Origin: an uncultured SAR86 cluster bacterium
Lineage (GTDB): Bacteria > Pseudomonadota > Gammaproteobacteria > Magnimaribacterales > D2472
Reading direction: 5' to 3'
Length of the DNA stretch: 64,000 nucleotides
Assembly: GCA_902602185.1 (NCBI GenBank)
Contig: CACKPV010000001.1
Span: 234,785-298,784, forward strand
Positions 34,046-42,143 of this stretch are shown piece after piece (position 1 is the first letter of the stretch; every line of letters starts with the position of its first letter). The notes below the pieces were generated by a model. The model worked only from the letters and a program-made list of their open reading frames with translations. It did no database searches and was not told the DNA's origin. The position numbers and the translations under genes were made by a program.

Positions 34046-34451
34046 ATTTTTCCTTGATATCATGAGCAATATTTATATGATTCTTATCATTCCACTCAGT
34101 AATGTGGAAATCAACATTCTCTGGCTTTTGAAAAATTTTATTCGTATCTTCAAATCTGCCTTCAGTAATTGTATCCATCCAAATAGTTATGTCTGCATCA
34201 AAATTTCTTCTTGTTTCTTGAGTTGGACAAACAAAATCGCATAATACAAATCTGCCATTTTTCTTTTCGAAATCTGCAAAACTTCTCATTCTATTGGATT
34301 GTCTTGCCCTACCGGCATCAGAAAAATCCCAATCATTTGCCATTTCTCTAACCTTGTCTGCGTTATACCATGCTGCCTCAAGTAAGGGCTGAAGCCTCTT
34401 GGTTAAATAAGTTTTTCCACTTCCAGGCAGCCCCATAATTAATATTTTCAT
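34038..34451 (-). CDS. Adenylylsulfate-kinase-like P-loop kinase
   Basis: About 137 residues from the ATG at 34451. Walker A GLPGSGKT is at residues 7-14. The segment WYNADKVREMANDWDFSDAG parallels the LDGDNVR and GFS-D motifs of APS kinase (CysC), and RFEDTNKIFQKP resembles its lid region. APS kinase makes PAPS, the sulfate donor. It is shorter than CysC (about 200), and some marine phage kinases look alike. With two sulfotransferases encoded 3-6 kb away, PAPS formation is the favoured role; a different small-molecule kinase is possible. Confidence 0.75.
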   Translation of the reverse strand: MKILIMGLPGSGKTYLTKRLQPLLEAAWYNADKVREMANDWDFSDAGRARQSNRMRSFADFEKKNGRFVLCDFVCPTQETRRNFDADITIWMDTITEGRFEDTNKIFQKPENVDFHITEWNDKNHINIAHDIKEKYV

Positions 34452-34529
34452 GACAATATCTTTAATTTGAGGATTATATTCCAAAATGTAATAAATATAT
34501 ATCGGAGATTAGGTAGGTTAATACTTTTT

Positions 34530-34603
34530 TGGAGGCTGAGGCCGGAATCGAACCGGCGTACACGGATTTGCAGTCCGCTGCATGACCACTCTGCCACCCA
34601 GCC
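34530..34603 (-). tRNA. tRNA-Cys (GCA anticodon)
   Basis: A 74-base cloverleaf with encoded CCA: acceptor GGCTGGG paired with CTCAGCC (one G-T pair), anticodon stem CGGA/TCCG with loop CTGCAAA giving GCA, and T loop TTCGATT. It follows the kdsD stop codon by 9 bases in the same direction, so it may be cut from the kdsD transcript. Confidence 0.97.
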
Positions 34604-34612
34604 AGAATTTAA

Positions 34613-35578
34613 TTATAAACCGAGTTTGACTAAGTCTTTTTGATTAACTATGCCTTTCACTTCATCAGCTTCCATAACTATTAAACATCCAATTTTTTTC
34701 TCTGCCATTGCTTCAAGGCAATCAGAGGCAAGTTGATCAGAAGGAACTAAGCTAAATTTTTTGGTCATGAAATCAATAGCCTTCAATGCAAGGAAATCTT
34801 CTGAGGATTCAATTGCTCTTCTTACATCACCGTCAGTAATCAATCCTAAAACTGTACCTGACTCATTCTCTATGAGCGTGACCCCAATACCTTTTTGAGA
34901 AATCTCCCTTATTACGTCTTTGGCAACATCTGAGTATAGATTTTTAGGCAGCTCATCACCTGAAATCATCACATCTTTTGCAGTCAAAATTAATCTTTTT
35001 CCTAAAGTACCTCCTGGATGAGAGCGGGCAAAATCTTCTGGTTGAAAATTACGTTTTTTCATTAAAGCTACCGCAAGTGCATCACCCCATACTAAAGTTG
35101 CTGTAGCACTAGAAGTGGGAGCTAAGTCTAATGGACATGCTTCTTTTTCTACTTTTATTAACTGATGTGAATTTGCAAGCTTTGCCAGTGAAGATGCTGC
35201 ATTACCGGAAACTCCAATAACTTCAGCACCGATACCCTTAATGATTGGTATTGTTTTAATTAACTCATCTGTTTCACCTGAATAACTCACAGCAATAACT
35301 AAATCATCACTCCTTATCATTCCCAAATCTCCATGAAAAGCTTCGGTTGCATGCATAAAGAAGGAGCTGGTTCCTGTACTAGATAAAGTTGCAGATATTT
35401 TTTTACAAATATGTCCAGATTTGCCTATCCCAGTCAAAATTACCCTACCTTTGCAATGCAAGATTTTATTCACTACTTCGATAAAGTCTTCTTTGAGATA
35501 TTGCTTTAAATCGTTGAGTGCTTGCACCTCATCGTCAATAACTTGATAAGCGTCTCTGAGGATTTCTGGATCTTTCAT
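34613..35578 (-). CDS. kdsD: D-arabinose 5-phosphate isomerase
   Basis: A 321-residue protein with an N-terminal SIS domain (about 35-175, TGIGKSGHICKKISATLSST) and two CBS domains (about 205-321, ending VNQKDLVKLGL). SATATLVWGDALAVALM is diagnostic for the KdsD/GutQ family. The enzyme interconverts ribulose 5-phosphate and arabinose 5-phosphate for KDO synthesis, so the cell should make KDO-containing lipopolysaccharide or capsule linkers. It overlaps pgsA by 4 bases. Confidence 0.95.
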   Translation of the reverse strand: MKDPEILRDAYQVIDDEVQALNDLKQYLKEDFIEVVNKILHCKGRVILTGIGKSGHICKKISATLSSTGTSSFFMHATEAFHGDLGMIRSDDLVIAVSYSGETDELIKTIPIIKGIGAEVIGVSGNAASSLAKLANSHQLIKVEKEACPLDLAPTSSATATLVWGDALAVALMKKRNFQPEDFARSHPGGTLGKRLILTAKDVMISGDELPKNLYSDVAKDVIREISQKGIGVTLIENESGTVLGLITDGDVRRAIESSEDFLALKAIDFMTKKFSLVPSDQLASDCLEAMAEKKIGCLIVMEADEVKGIVNQKDLVKLGL

Positions 35579-36111
35579 TTTTTAAAAGTTTGGTATGTAT
35601 ATTGTAGCCCTGTTTGCAAGGTAATCAAAAAAGCTAGTAGCAATAAAATATCCGCAAATAGCAAAACCATCATATTATTCATAGCTAAACCAAAAAGATA
35701 AATAGAAATAACTCCCATTTGAACTGTAGTTTTAATTTTTGCTAAAAATGTTACTTTAGTTCGGTCTGAACGCATTGATCTAGCATTGTAATCACGTAAT
35801 GCTGCAACCCATATTTCTCTGGCAATAATCATGGAGGCAAAAAAACCTACATAGAAACTACTCAGATTGAGACTCAGTCCAATCAAAACAAAAACTATCA
35901 ATAATTTATCTGCAATTGGATCTAAAATCTCACCAAGCACTGAAGTATTACCTGTCTTTCGAGCAAGGTATCCATCTAGAAAATCAGTAAGACTAGCTTG
36001 AATAAAAAAAATTAGGGCAAGCCAATAGTAAGAATGTAAATATAAAAGTAAGAAAATAATAATACCAAGAAGAATTCTCGATACGGTTAACATATTCAAA
36101 AAATTTGTCAT
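35575..36111 (-). CDS. pgsA: CDP-diacylglycerol-glycerol-3-phosphate 3-phosphatidyltransferase
   Basis: A 178-residue membrane enzyme for the committed step of phosphatidylglycerol synthesis. The CDP-alcohol phosphotransferase motif is complete: the D..DG..AR part in TDFLDGYLARKTG, then G...D...D in LGEILDPIADK. Four to five hydrophobic helices follow the family pattern. It overlaps uvrC and kdsD by 4 bases each; uvrC-pgsA adjacency is common in gammaproteobacteria. Confidence 0.96.
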   Translation of the reverse strand: MTNFLNMLTVSRILLGIIIFLLLYLHSYYWLALIFFIQASLTDFLDGYLARKTGNTSVLGEILDPIADKLLIVFVLIGLSLNLSSFYVGFFASMIIAREIWVAALRDYNARSMRSDRTKVTFLAKIKTTVQMGVISIYLFGLAMNNMMVLLFADILLLLAFLITLQTGLQYTYQTFKK

Positions 36112-37886
36112 TTAGACTGAAGTTTTTTTATCTCTGTCGCTATTGTCTCATTTATCCCAGGCACAGTCATTAGTACATCTTTACTTGACGCAGTAATAGT
36201 TTTTAGATTTTTAAATTTTTTTAAAAGACGTTTTTTGGTAACCGGACCAATTCCTGCAATATTATCCAAACTTGAGAGTCTGATTTGTTTAAATTTCTTT
36301 TTACGTGAAGCGGTAATGGCAAATCGATGAGACTCATCTCTAATTTCCTGAAGCAGTAAATATGCTTTGGATTGTAAATCCATTTCAACAATTCCCTCTT
36401 TTGAGAATATAGTTTCAGTAGCTCGTAATCGATTAAATCCTTTAGCAATAGATAGCAACTTAATGTCTTTATAATCAGAATTTTCAATAATCCTATGTAC
36501 AAAATTTAACTGATTCATGCCACCATCAATTAATAAAATATCGGGTTTACCCTTTGCAAAATATTTCAATTTTCTCTCTATTACATGCTCCATAGAGCCA
36601 ACATCATTGCCAGTTAACTCATCGGGGAGATTAAACAGTTGATAATCAGCTGAATTTTTTCCAAGTGTATTAAAAGAAACATAAGCTCCGACTCCTTGTT
36701 TGCGGTATTGATGACTAATATCGATGGCATCAATGCGAGTAATTTGTTGCTTCCTCCCAAGAAATGCTTGAAGTTCAGCATAAGCAAAACGATATTTTTC
36801 CTCTTTGCTTAAATGGTTTTGTATGATCTGTGTAGCATTATTAGCTGCTAAAGATAAAATTGGTTTTACAGATCCAGAGGTGCCTTTGGGAAATTTACAT
36901 GCTGAATTGAGATCAGTGACGATAGCTTCTTTTATCAGGTCTAAGTTATCTAATTGACTCGTAAAGTAAATTTTCTCAGGAACCGGATTACTTGCGTAAA
37001 ATGAAAAAATAGCAACTTGGTATAAATCATCAATTTTTTCTTTAAAAGCATCTTTAACAAGATGGGTTTTTGTCCCTCTAATTTTTCCGTCTCGAACAGA
37101 GACAATGCAAATACCTGCATACTGATTATCCTTTGTTACAGCAAAAATATCTGCATTAGTACTATGCACGGTAACATTTTGACGTTCGTTTATGACTTCG
37201 ATTTGCTTTAATTTTTTCTTTATTTGTCCTGCTTTTTCAAAATCTAAATTATCTGAGGCTTTCTGCATTTCTTTAATGAGTGTGCTTTGTATATTCTTCT
37301 TCGATGAAGTTAAATAATTGATTGCTTTGTCTAAATCATGTGCATAATCTTGTTTTGAAATATTATTAGTGCAAGGAGCACTGCACCGTTTCATTTGGTA
37401 CTCAATGCATGGCCTGGTTCTAGATTTCATAGTATTGTCTGAGCAATTTCGTATTTGAAAAATTTTTTGAACTTCTTTCATAGAATTTTTTACTGCATGC
37501 ACACTGGTAAAAGGTCCAATGAAATCTGTATTTACTGCTTTACGTGTTCTTTTTAGGTATATTCCAGGAAAATCTGAATTTTTGGAAAAATATATATAAG
37601 GATAAGTTTTATCGTCACGCAAAAGAATATTGAATTTCGGTTTATTTTCTTTAATGAGGTTTTGCTCTAGTAACAGTGCCTCAACTTCGTTGTTAGTTAT
37701 AAAGACTTCAATGTCATCAGTAAGTTTTTTAATTTGGTTTGTTTTTCTATCTTTGATGGCATTGGTAAAGTATGACGATGTTCGTTTTTTAAGATTTTTT
37801 GCTTTACCTATGTAAATCAATTCTTTATTGCTAAAGAATTTATAGATTCCAGGAGCCTCTGGTATTTGTTTAAGTTTTGTTTTCAA
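36108..37886 (-). CDS. uvrC: UvrABC excinuclease subunit C
   Basis: A 592-residue nucleotide-excision-repair nuclease. The GIY-YIG domain opens the protein (PGIYKFFSNKELIYIGKAKN, about residues 12-31). The Cys-containing RPCIEYQMKRCSAPC, the UVR motif (ASDNLDFEKAGQIKKKLKQI), the RNase H-like C-nuclease domain (DAIDISHQYRKQGVGAYVSF and LLIDGGMNQL) and C-terminal helix-hairpin-helix motifs (IAGIGPVTKKRLL, VPGINETIA) follow in order. The start is TTG overlapping the pgi stop (TTGA). Confidence 0.97.
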   Translation of the reverse strand: MKTKLKQIPEAPGIYKFFSNKELIYIGKAKNLKKRTSSYFTNAIKDRKTNQIKKLTDDIEVFITNNEVEALLLEQNLIKENKPKFNILLRDDKTYPYIYFSKNSDFPGIYLKRTRKAVNTDFIGPFTSVHAVKNSMKEVQKIFQIRNCSDNTMKSRTRPCIEYQMKRCSAPCTNNISKQDYAHDLDKAINYLTSSKKNIQSTLIKEMQKASDNLDFEKAGQIKKKLKQIEVINERQNVTVHSTNADIFAVTKDNQYAGICIVSVRDGKIRGTKTHLVKDAFKEKIDDLYQVAIFSFYASNPVPEKIYFTSQLDNLDLIKEAIVTDLNSACKFPKGTSGSVKPILSLAANNATQIIQNHLSKEEKYRFAYAELQAFLGRKQQITRIDAIDISHQYRKQGVGAYVSFNTLGKNSADYQLFNLPDELTGNDVGSMEHVIERKLKYFAKGKPDILLIDGGMNQLNFVHRIIENSDYKDIKLLSIAKGFNRLRATETIFSKEGIVEMDLQSKAYLLLQEIRDESHRFAITASRKKKFKQIRLSSLDNIAGIGPVTKKRLLKKFKNLKTITASSKDVLMTVPGINETIATEIKKLQSK

Positions 37887-39253
37887 TGACCAAGTCGTTT
37901 TTTGGTATTAATTTTACCTAATTCTACTCCTGGCTGGTCAAATGCATTGATATCCCAAAAAAAACTATTAAAAATGGTCTTGTTTTCCCACAAGCTCATG
38001 AGAGCTCCAACAGAAAAACTATCAAGTTCATTCATAGTGATAGTTGTGGTATTGATCCCTTTTGAAGTAAGTGATTCAATCTGGGCCTCAAATTGATGAA
38101 TATTAAGTGCTTTTTCCTCAGAATTACCTCTTGAACATATAAGATAATTATTTGAATCTTTAGTCCCCTCAAAAATATGTTGGAAAAATGAATGTTGAGT
38201 TCTGGGGCCGTAACCCCCCCATACAATGGGTCCTGTTTGAAAGTCCACAGACTTTCCAGAACTATTCATTGACTTTCCATTTGACTCCATTTCAATTTGT
38301 TGAGCATAGGTATAAAAATTCCTTAATTGATAATCATAATTAAGAATCAAGGAGGTCTCATTATCTAATACATTATTATGGAAAATATCTTGCATCGATA
38401 AACGAAGGGCAGGATTATTATTGTTTTCATTCAGGCATATTGCATCCATGGAATGGCCACCCTCTAGAAAGGCATAAAAGTTCATCCCTAAAAGTGGGAG
38501 TATAATACCAACTGGACTCCAAATAGAGAACCTTCCATTAGTTGAACTGTCAAAATTAATAACATTATCTTTGGGAATGCCTAATTTAAAAGCTCTATCA
38601 GGATTTGCAGTAATAGCAAAGACTCTATCTAGATAGGAATTTCCAATAAAGTTCTCAAAAATTTGAAGAGTCTCAACAGTTGAGAAAGATTTAGAAACCA
38701 AAACAAATCCATCATCTTTTTGAATTTCATATGAAAGATATTCTGCAGGATCACTGCCTGTCAGAAAAATTACTTCGATATCATTTTTCTTTTTAAACAC
38801 CTCATATAAAAGAGACGGTGCAAGATTAGACCCTCCTATACCAATAAAAAATATTCTCTTGAAGCTTTTTCTAATTTCAGAGGACTTTGTTTGCATTATT
38901 TCGATATCCTCATAAAAAGGATAACCATCTTGTTTTGCTTGATAAATCTTAAAACTGTCACTTGCAAGCTCTTTATACAGGAAATGAGAAACACTTTTAT
39001 TTTCAGTAAAATTTGCAAGTGAACCTCTCATAACCTCAGAAAATCTTTCTATCATTTTATTCTTTCCAACAAATTCATCCATTAATTCAATGGCTTCATT
39101 AGAAATTGGTTGAGATTGCTCAATAATAAAATTATCAGGTCCATCTTCACTATCCCACGTGTGTGGATTTATTTCTATTTGGTTAGTAAATAGAGAAATT
39201 TCTGATTTACCAGAAATCTTTTTTAAATTCTTAATTAAATTTGTAAATTTCAT
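37883..39253 (-). CDS. pgi: Glucose-6-phosphate isomerase (short form)
   Basis: A 456-residue enzyme interconverting glucose 6-phosphate and fructose 6-phosphate. Motifs are IGIGGSNLAPSLL, the region MESNGKSMNSSGK, QTGPIVWGGYG and the C-terminal INAFDQPGVELGK signature. The text of these motifs is like the proteobacterial long form, but the protein is about 90 residues shorter than E. coli Pgi (549), mostly at the N-terminus. It overlaps uvrC and pyrF by 4 bases each. Confidence 0.95.
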   Translation of the reverse strand: MKFTNLIKNLKKISGKSEISLFTNQIEINPHTWDSEDGPDNFIIEQSQPISNEAIELMDEFVGKNKMIERFSEVMRGSLANFTENKSVSHFLYKELASDSFKIYQAKQDGYPFYEDIEIMQTKSSEIRKSFKRIFFIGIGGSNLAPSLLYEVFKKKNDIEVIFLTGSDPAEYLSYEIQKDDGFVLVSKSFSTVETLQIFENFIGNSYLDRVFAITANPDRAFKLGIPKDNVINFDSSTNGRFSIWSPVGIILPLLGMNFYAFLEGGHSMDAICLNENNNNPALRLSMQDIFHNNVLDNETSLILNYDYQLRNFYTYAQQIEMESNGKSMNSSGKSVDFQTGPIVWGGYGPRTQHSFFQHIFEGTKDSNNYLICSRGNSEEKALNIHQFEAQIESLTSKGINTTTITMNELDSFSVGALMSLWENKTIFNSFFWDINAFDQPGVELGKINTKKRLGH

Positions 39254-39900
39254 AAAAAATCTTTGAGTGCTTCGGTAGGATTGAATGCCTGAGTAATCGG
39301 TCTGCCAACAACAATAAAATCAGCACCACTGTTATAAGCATCACTTGCAGACAAAACTCTAACCTGATCATCATTTGAAGGCTTATTTCTAATCCCTGGT
39401 ACTACTTTTAATTTTTGGAAGTCTTTGAGTGTTGTCAATTCTTGAGGAGAGCAAACTATCCCATCAAGATCAGAATTATTAGCTAAAGCAATAAGATTTT
39501 TGAATTTTTCTTCAAGTGTGATTGAGGCAATCTTTAAAATATCATCATTTGATAGACTTGTAAGCACAGACACTCCTAGGACCTTAATATCTTTACTTGC
39601 CTGACAGGCAGCATCAATCATATTTTCACCGCCGGTCAGATGAATTGTGGTCATATTAACTCCGAAATCAGCAATCTTTTCAATTGTCTTTGAAACAGTA
39701 TTAGGAATATCATGAAGTTTAAGATCCAAAAAAATATCAAAATTTTTCTGCTTAATTGCTGATATAAGTTCCCAGCCCTCAGAAACAAATAATTGTAAAC
39801 CAACTTTTACCATGCATTTATTGCAATCCAATAAATCTAGAGTACGCAAAGCATCAACTTTATTATCGAAATCCAGGGCAACTATTAGTCTCTTACTCAT
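39250..39900 (-). CDS. pyrF: Orotidine 5'-phosphate decarboxylase
   Basis: A 216-residue TIM-barrel enzyme for the last step of UMP synthesis. LIVALDFDN opens the protein. The catalytic segment FLDLKLHDIPNTV (about residues 56-68) holds the Lys and Asp pair, and VVPGIRNK and GADFIVVGRPITQA form the phosphate-binding end. It overlaps ihfB by 4 bases and pgi by 4. Confidence 0.97.
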   Translation of the reverse strand: MSKRLIVALDFDNKVDALRTLDLLDCNKCMVKVGLQLFVSEGWELISAIKQKNFDIFLDLKLHDIPNTVSKTIEKIADFGVNMTTIHLTGGENMIDAACQASKDIKVLGVSVLTSLSNDDILKIASITLEEKFKNLIALANNSDLDGIVCSPQELTTLKDFQKLKVVPGIRNKPSNDDQVRVLSASDAYNSGADFIVVGRPITQAFNPTEALKDFL

Positions 39901-40190
39901 ATCTTACTCATTAGATTCTTAGAAGGTTTAAAATGAAGAGTAGTGGTTTCACTTAAATAAGAGACTTTCTTTGTTTTGGGATTTACGAATTTTCGAGGAC
40001 TTATTTTTTTTGCTGAGAAGACTCCAAAATTACGTATCTCTACTCTTTCACCTTTGGCTACAGCATACACAATGGAATCAAAAATCTCATCCAAGGCACT
40101 TTTGATTTGATTAGTTGAAAGGGTTGGAAATCGTTTTTTTAAATATATTTCTAAATCTGAACGGTTTAAGTTGATATTTTTGTTATTCAC
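39897..40190 (-). CDS. ihfB: Integration host factor beta subunit
   Basis: A 97-residue HU/IHF-fold protein. NLNRSDLEIYLKKRFPTL opens the protein; VEIRNFGVFSAKK and the DNA arm SPRKFVNPKTKKVSYLS follow. The canonical arm reads RNPKTG; here it is NPKTKK, a small departure. The position directly after rpsA is the classical ihfB location. The start is GTG and overlaps the rpsA stop by 8 bases. Confidence 0.93.
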   Translation of the reverse strand: MNNKNINLNRSDLEIYLKKRFPTLSTNQIKSALDEIFDSIVYAVAKGERVEIRNFGVFSAKKISPRKFVNPKTKKVSYLSETTTLHFKPSKNLMSKI

Positions 40191-41490
40191 TCAATTTTAA
40201 AGAAATTCGTTCTCGGTCTGCATCAATGCCAAAAATAACACATTTAATCTTATCTCCTTTATTAAACTGCTCCAAAACTTCTTTATCATTTTCGTCTTCA
40301 GATAAATCTGATAGATGAATCAAGCCATCAATATTCCCTTCTAATCCAACAAATATACCAAAATCAGTTACGGACTTTATTTCACCATCTACTGCATCGC
40401 CAAGATTATATTTATTATCAAACTCAATCCAAGGATTTGGTTTTGTCTGTTTTAATCCAAGTGAAATTCTGCGTTTTTCATTATCGATATCAAGAATCAT
40501 AACTTTAATATCTTCTTCTAACGAAACAACTTTAGATGGATGTACATTTTTGGAAGTCCAATCTAATTCAGAGAGATGAATCAAGCCTTCAATACCTTGC
40601 TCAAGTTCGGCAAAACAACCGTAATCAGTGATGTTGCAAACTTTTGCTTCATAAATTCCGCCGGTCGAATATTTGCTTTCAATATTTTCCCAAGGATCAT
40701 TTTGAATTTGTTTTAAGCCCAAAGAAACTCTTAACTTCTCTTTATCAAAACTTAATACCTTAACTTCTATCTCTTCTCCTAAAGTGAGGAATTCTGATGG
40801 GTTAATGACTCGAGACCAAGAAATGTCAGTTATATGTAACAAACCATCGAGTCCACCCAGATCAATAAATGCACCATAATCTGTAATATTTTTAACTATA
40901 CCTTTTATAATCTGGCCTTCTTCAAGAGTCTTTAAAAGTTCTAATTTTTCTGCAGAGTTTGCCTCCTCCAGAACAGCCTTACGAGAGAGGACCACGTTGT
41001 TTCTCTTATAATCAAGCTTAATAACTTTAAAATCTTGGATAGTATTCTCAAGATTTGGGGCCTCTTTGAGGGGCCTTGTGTCAACAAGGGAGCCAGGTAG
41101 GAAGGCTCTGACGACATCAACTTCGACAGCAAAACCACCTTTAACTCGATTAAGAATCTTTCCAGGGACAAACTCACCTGATTCCAAAGCTTGCTCAAGA
41201 TTTTTCCAGGTAGCAATTCTTCTTGCTTTTTCTCTAGATATTTTGGTTTCTCCATATCCATCTTCTACAGCTTCAAGAGCAACTTCAATTTGATCACCAA
41301 TTTCAACATTTACTTGCCCATCATTAGTTCGAAATTCATCTATAGAAATGACACCTTCAGATTTGAGACCAACATGAACAGTAACCCATTTTTTATCCAC
41401 ATCAAGTACAACACCTGAAACAATTGAACCTGGTTTCATGTCTAAGCTATTTATGCTTTCATCAAGCAGTTCAGCAAAGGTTTCGCTCAT
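40183..41490 (-). CDS. rpsA: 30S ribosomal protein S1, five S1 domains
   Basis: A 435-residue S1. Five OB-fold S1 repeats can be counted, starting near residues 18, 103, 190, 275 and 362, with the repeat signature clearest in IVKNITDYGAFIDLGGLDG, VCNITDYGCFAELEQ and IKSVTDFGIFVGLEG. E. coli S1 has six (557 residues), so the last repeat is missing. The first two, which bind the ribosome, are kept; the later ones bind mRNA. It is 4 bases from cmk (overlap) and upstream of ihfB. Confidence 0.96.
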   Translation of the reverse strand: MSETFAELLDESINSLDMKPGSIVSGVVLDVDKKWVTVHVGLKSEGVISIDEFRTNDGQVNVEIGDQIEVALEAVEDGYGETKISREKARRIATWKNLEQALESGEFVPGKILNRVKGGFAVEVDVVRAFLPGSLVDTRPLKEAPNLENTIQDFKVIKLDYKRNNVVLSRKAVLEEANSAEKLELLKTLEEGQIIKGIVKNITDYGAFIDLGGLDGLLHITDISWSRVINPSEFLTLGEEIEVKVLSFDKEKLRVSLGLKQIQNDPWENIESKYSTGGIYEAKVCNITDYGCFAELEQGIEGLIHLSELDWTSKNVHPSKVVSLEEDIKVMILDIDNEKRRISLGLKQTKPNPWIEFDNKYNLGDAVDGEIKSVTDFGIFVGLEGNIDGLIHLSDLSEDENDKEVLEQFNKGDKIKCVIFGIDADRERISLKLSE

Positions 41491-42143
41491 ATAAGTCCTC
41501 TTTTTTTTATCTCATCAATGGCGTTATTTAATACTTGTTCTGAAGAAAGATTTGAAGAGTCAATAGTGAAAGCATCATCAGCCTTTCTCAATGGGGAGAT
41601 ATCACGTCTCATATCTTTGTTGTCACGTTCCAAAATATCTGTCATTAGGTCGTGAATATTAACTTCTTGTCCCCTTTTCTGCAACTCTAATTGTCTTCTT
41701 TTTGCTCTAATTTCAATATTTGCGTCAAGATAAATTTTAAGGTCTGCATCTGGAAAAACCACAGTACCCATATCTCGACCGTCTGCAACCAAATTTGAAT
41801 TTGCTCCATACCCTCTTTGAATCGGCAACAGCAACTTTCGTGTCAGAGATTTGGAACTCAATTCTGAAGCAAGTATTGCTATCCTTTCCATCCGTAATTC
41901 ATTGGTAATATCTTCATTGTCAGAAACGATTTGAACTTTGGCATGTTTTAAAATAAATGAAATGGATGATAGTTTTTTTGTGATAACTTCATGACTTAAT
42001 CCTTGGTTAGTAAAAAAAGCAAATGCGCGATAAAGGGCACCACTGTCAAGTAAATCGAAGTTAATCTGTTTAGATAATAATTTTGCTAAAGTTCCTTTAC
42101 CTGAAGCTGATGGGCCATCAATAGTAATAACTTTACTTGGCAT
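41487..42143 (-). CDS. cmk: Cytidylate kinase
   Basis: A 218-residue nucleoside monophosphate kinase phosphorylating CMP and dCMP. The P-loop ITIDGPSASGKGTLAK is at residues 6-21. LLDSGALYRAFA, VADGRDMGTVVFPDA and KRRQLELQKRG follow as in the family. It overlaps rpsA by 4 bases and aroA by 11 bases, in the conserved aroA-cmk-rpsA order. Confidence 0.97.
   Translation of the reverse strand: MPSKVITIDGPSASGKGTLAKLLSKQINFDLLDSGALYRAFAFFTNQGLSHEVITKKLSSISFILKHAKVQIVSDNEDITNELRMERIAILASELSSKSLTRKLLLPIQRGYGANSNLVADGRDMGTVVFPDADLKIYLDANIEIRAKRRQLELQKRGQEVNIHDLMTDILERDNKDMRRDISPLRKADDAFTIDSSNLSSEQVLNNAIDEIKKRGLI

Noticed and set aside
31667..34612. Integrated phage or integrative element at the tRNA genes
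   Set aside because: No integrase, phage structural gene, or duplicated tRNA end was found; only the gene content hints at transfer.
40941..41261. 106-codon frame inside rpsA on the same strand
   Set aside because: It is a shifted-frame shadow of a highly conserved gene and has no family features.
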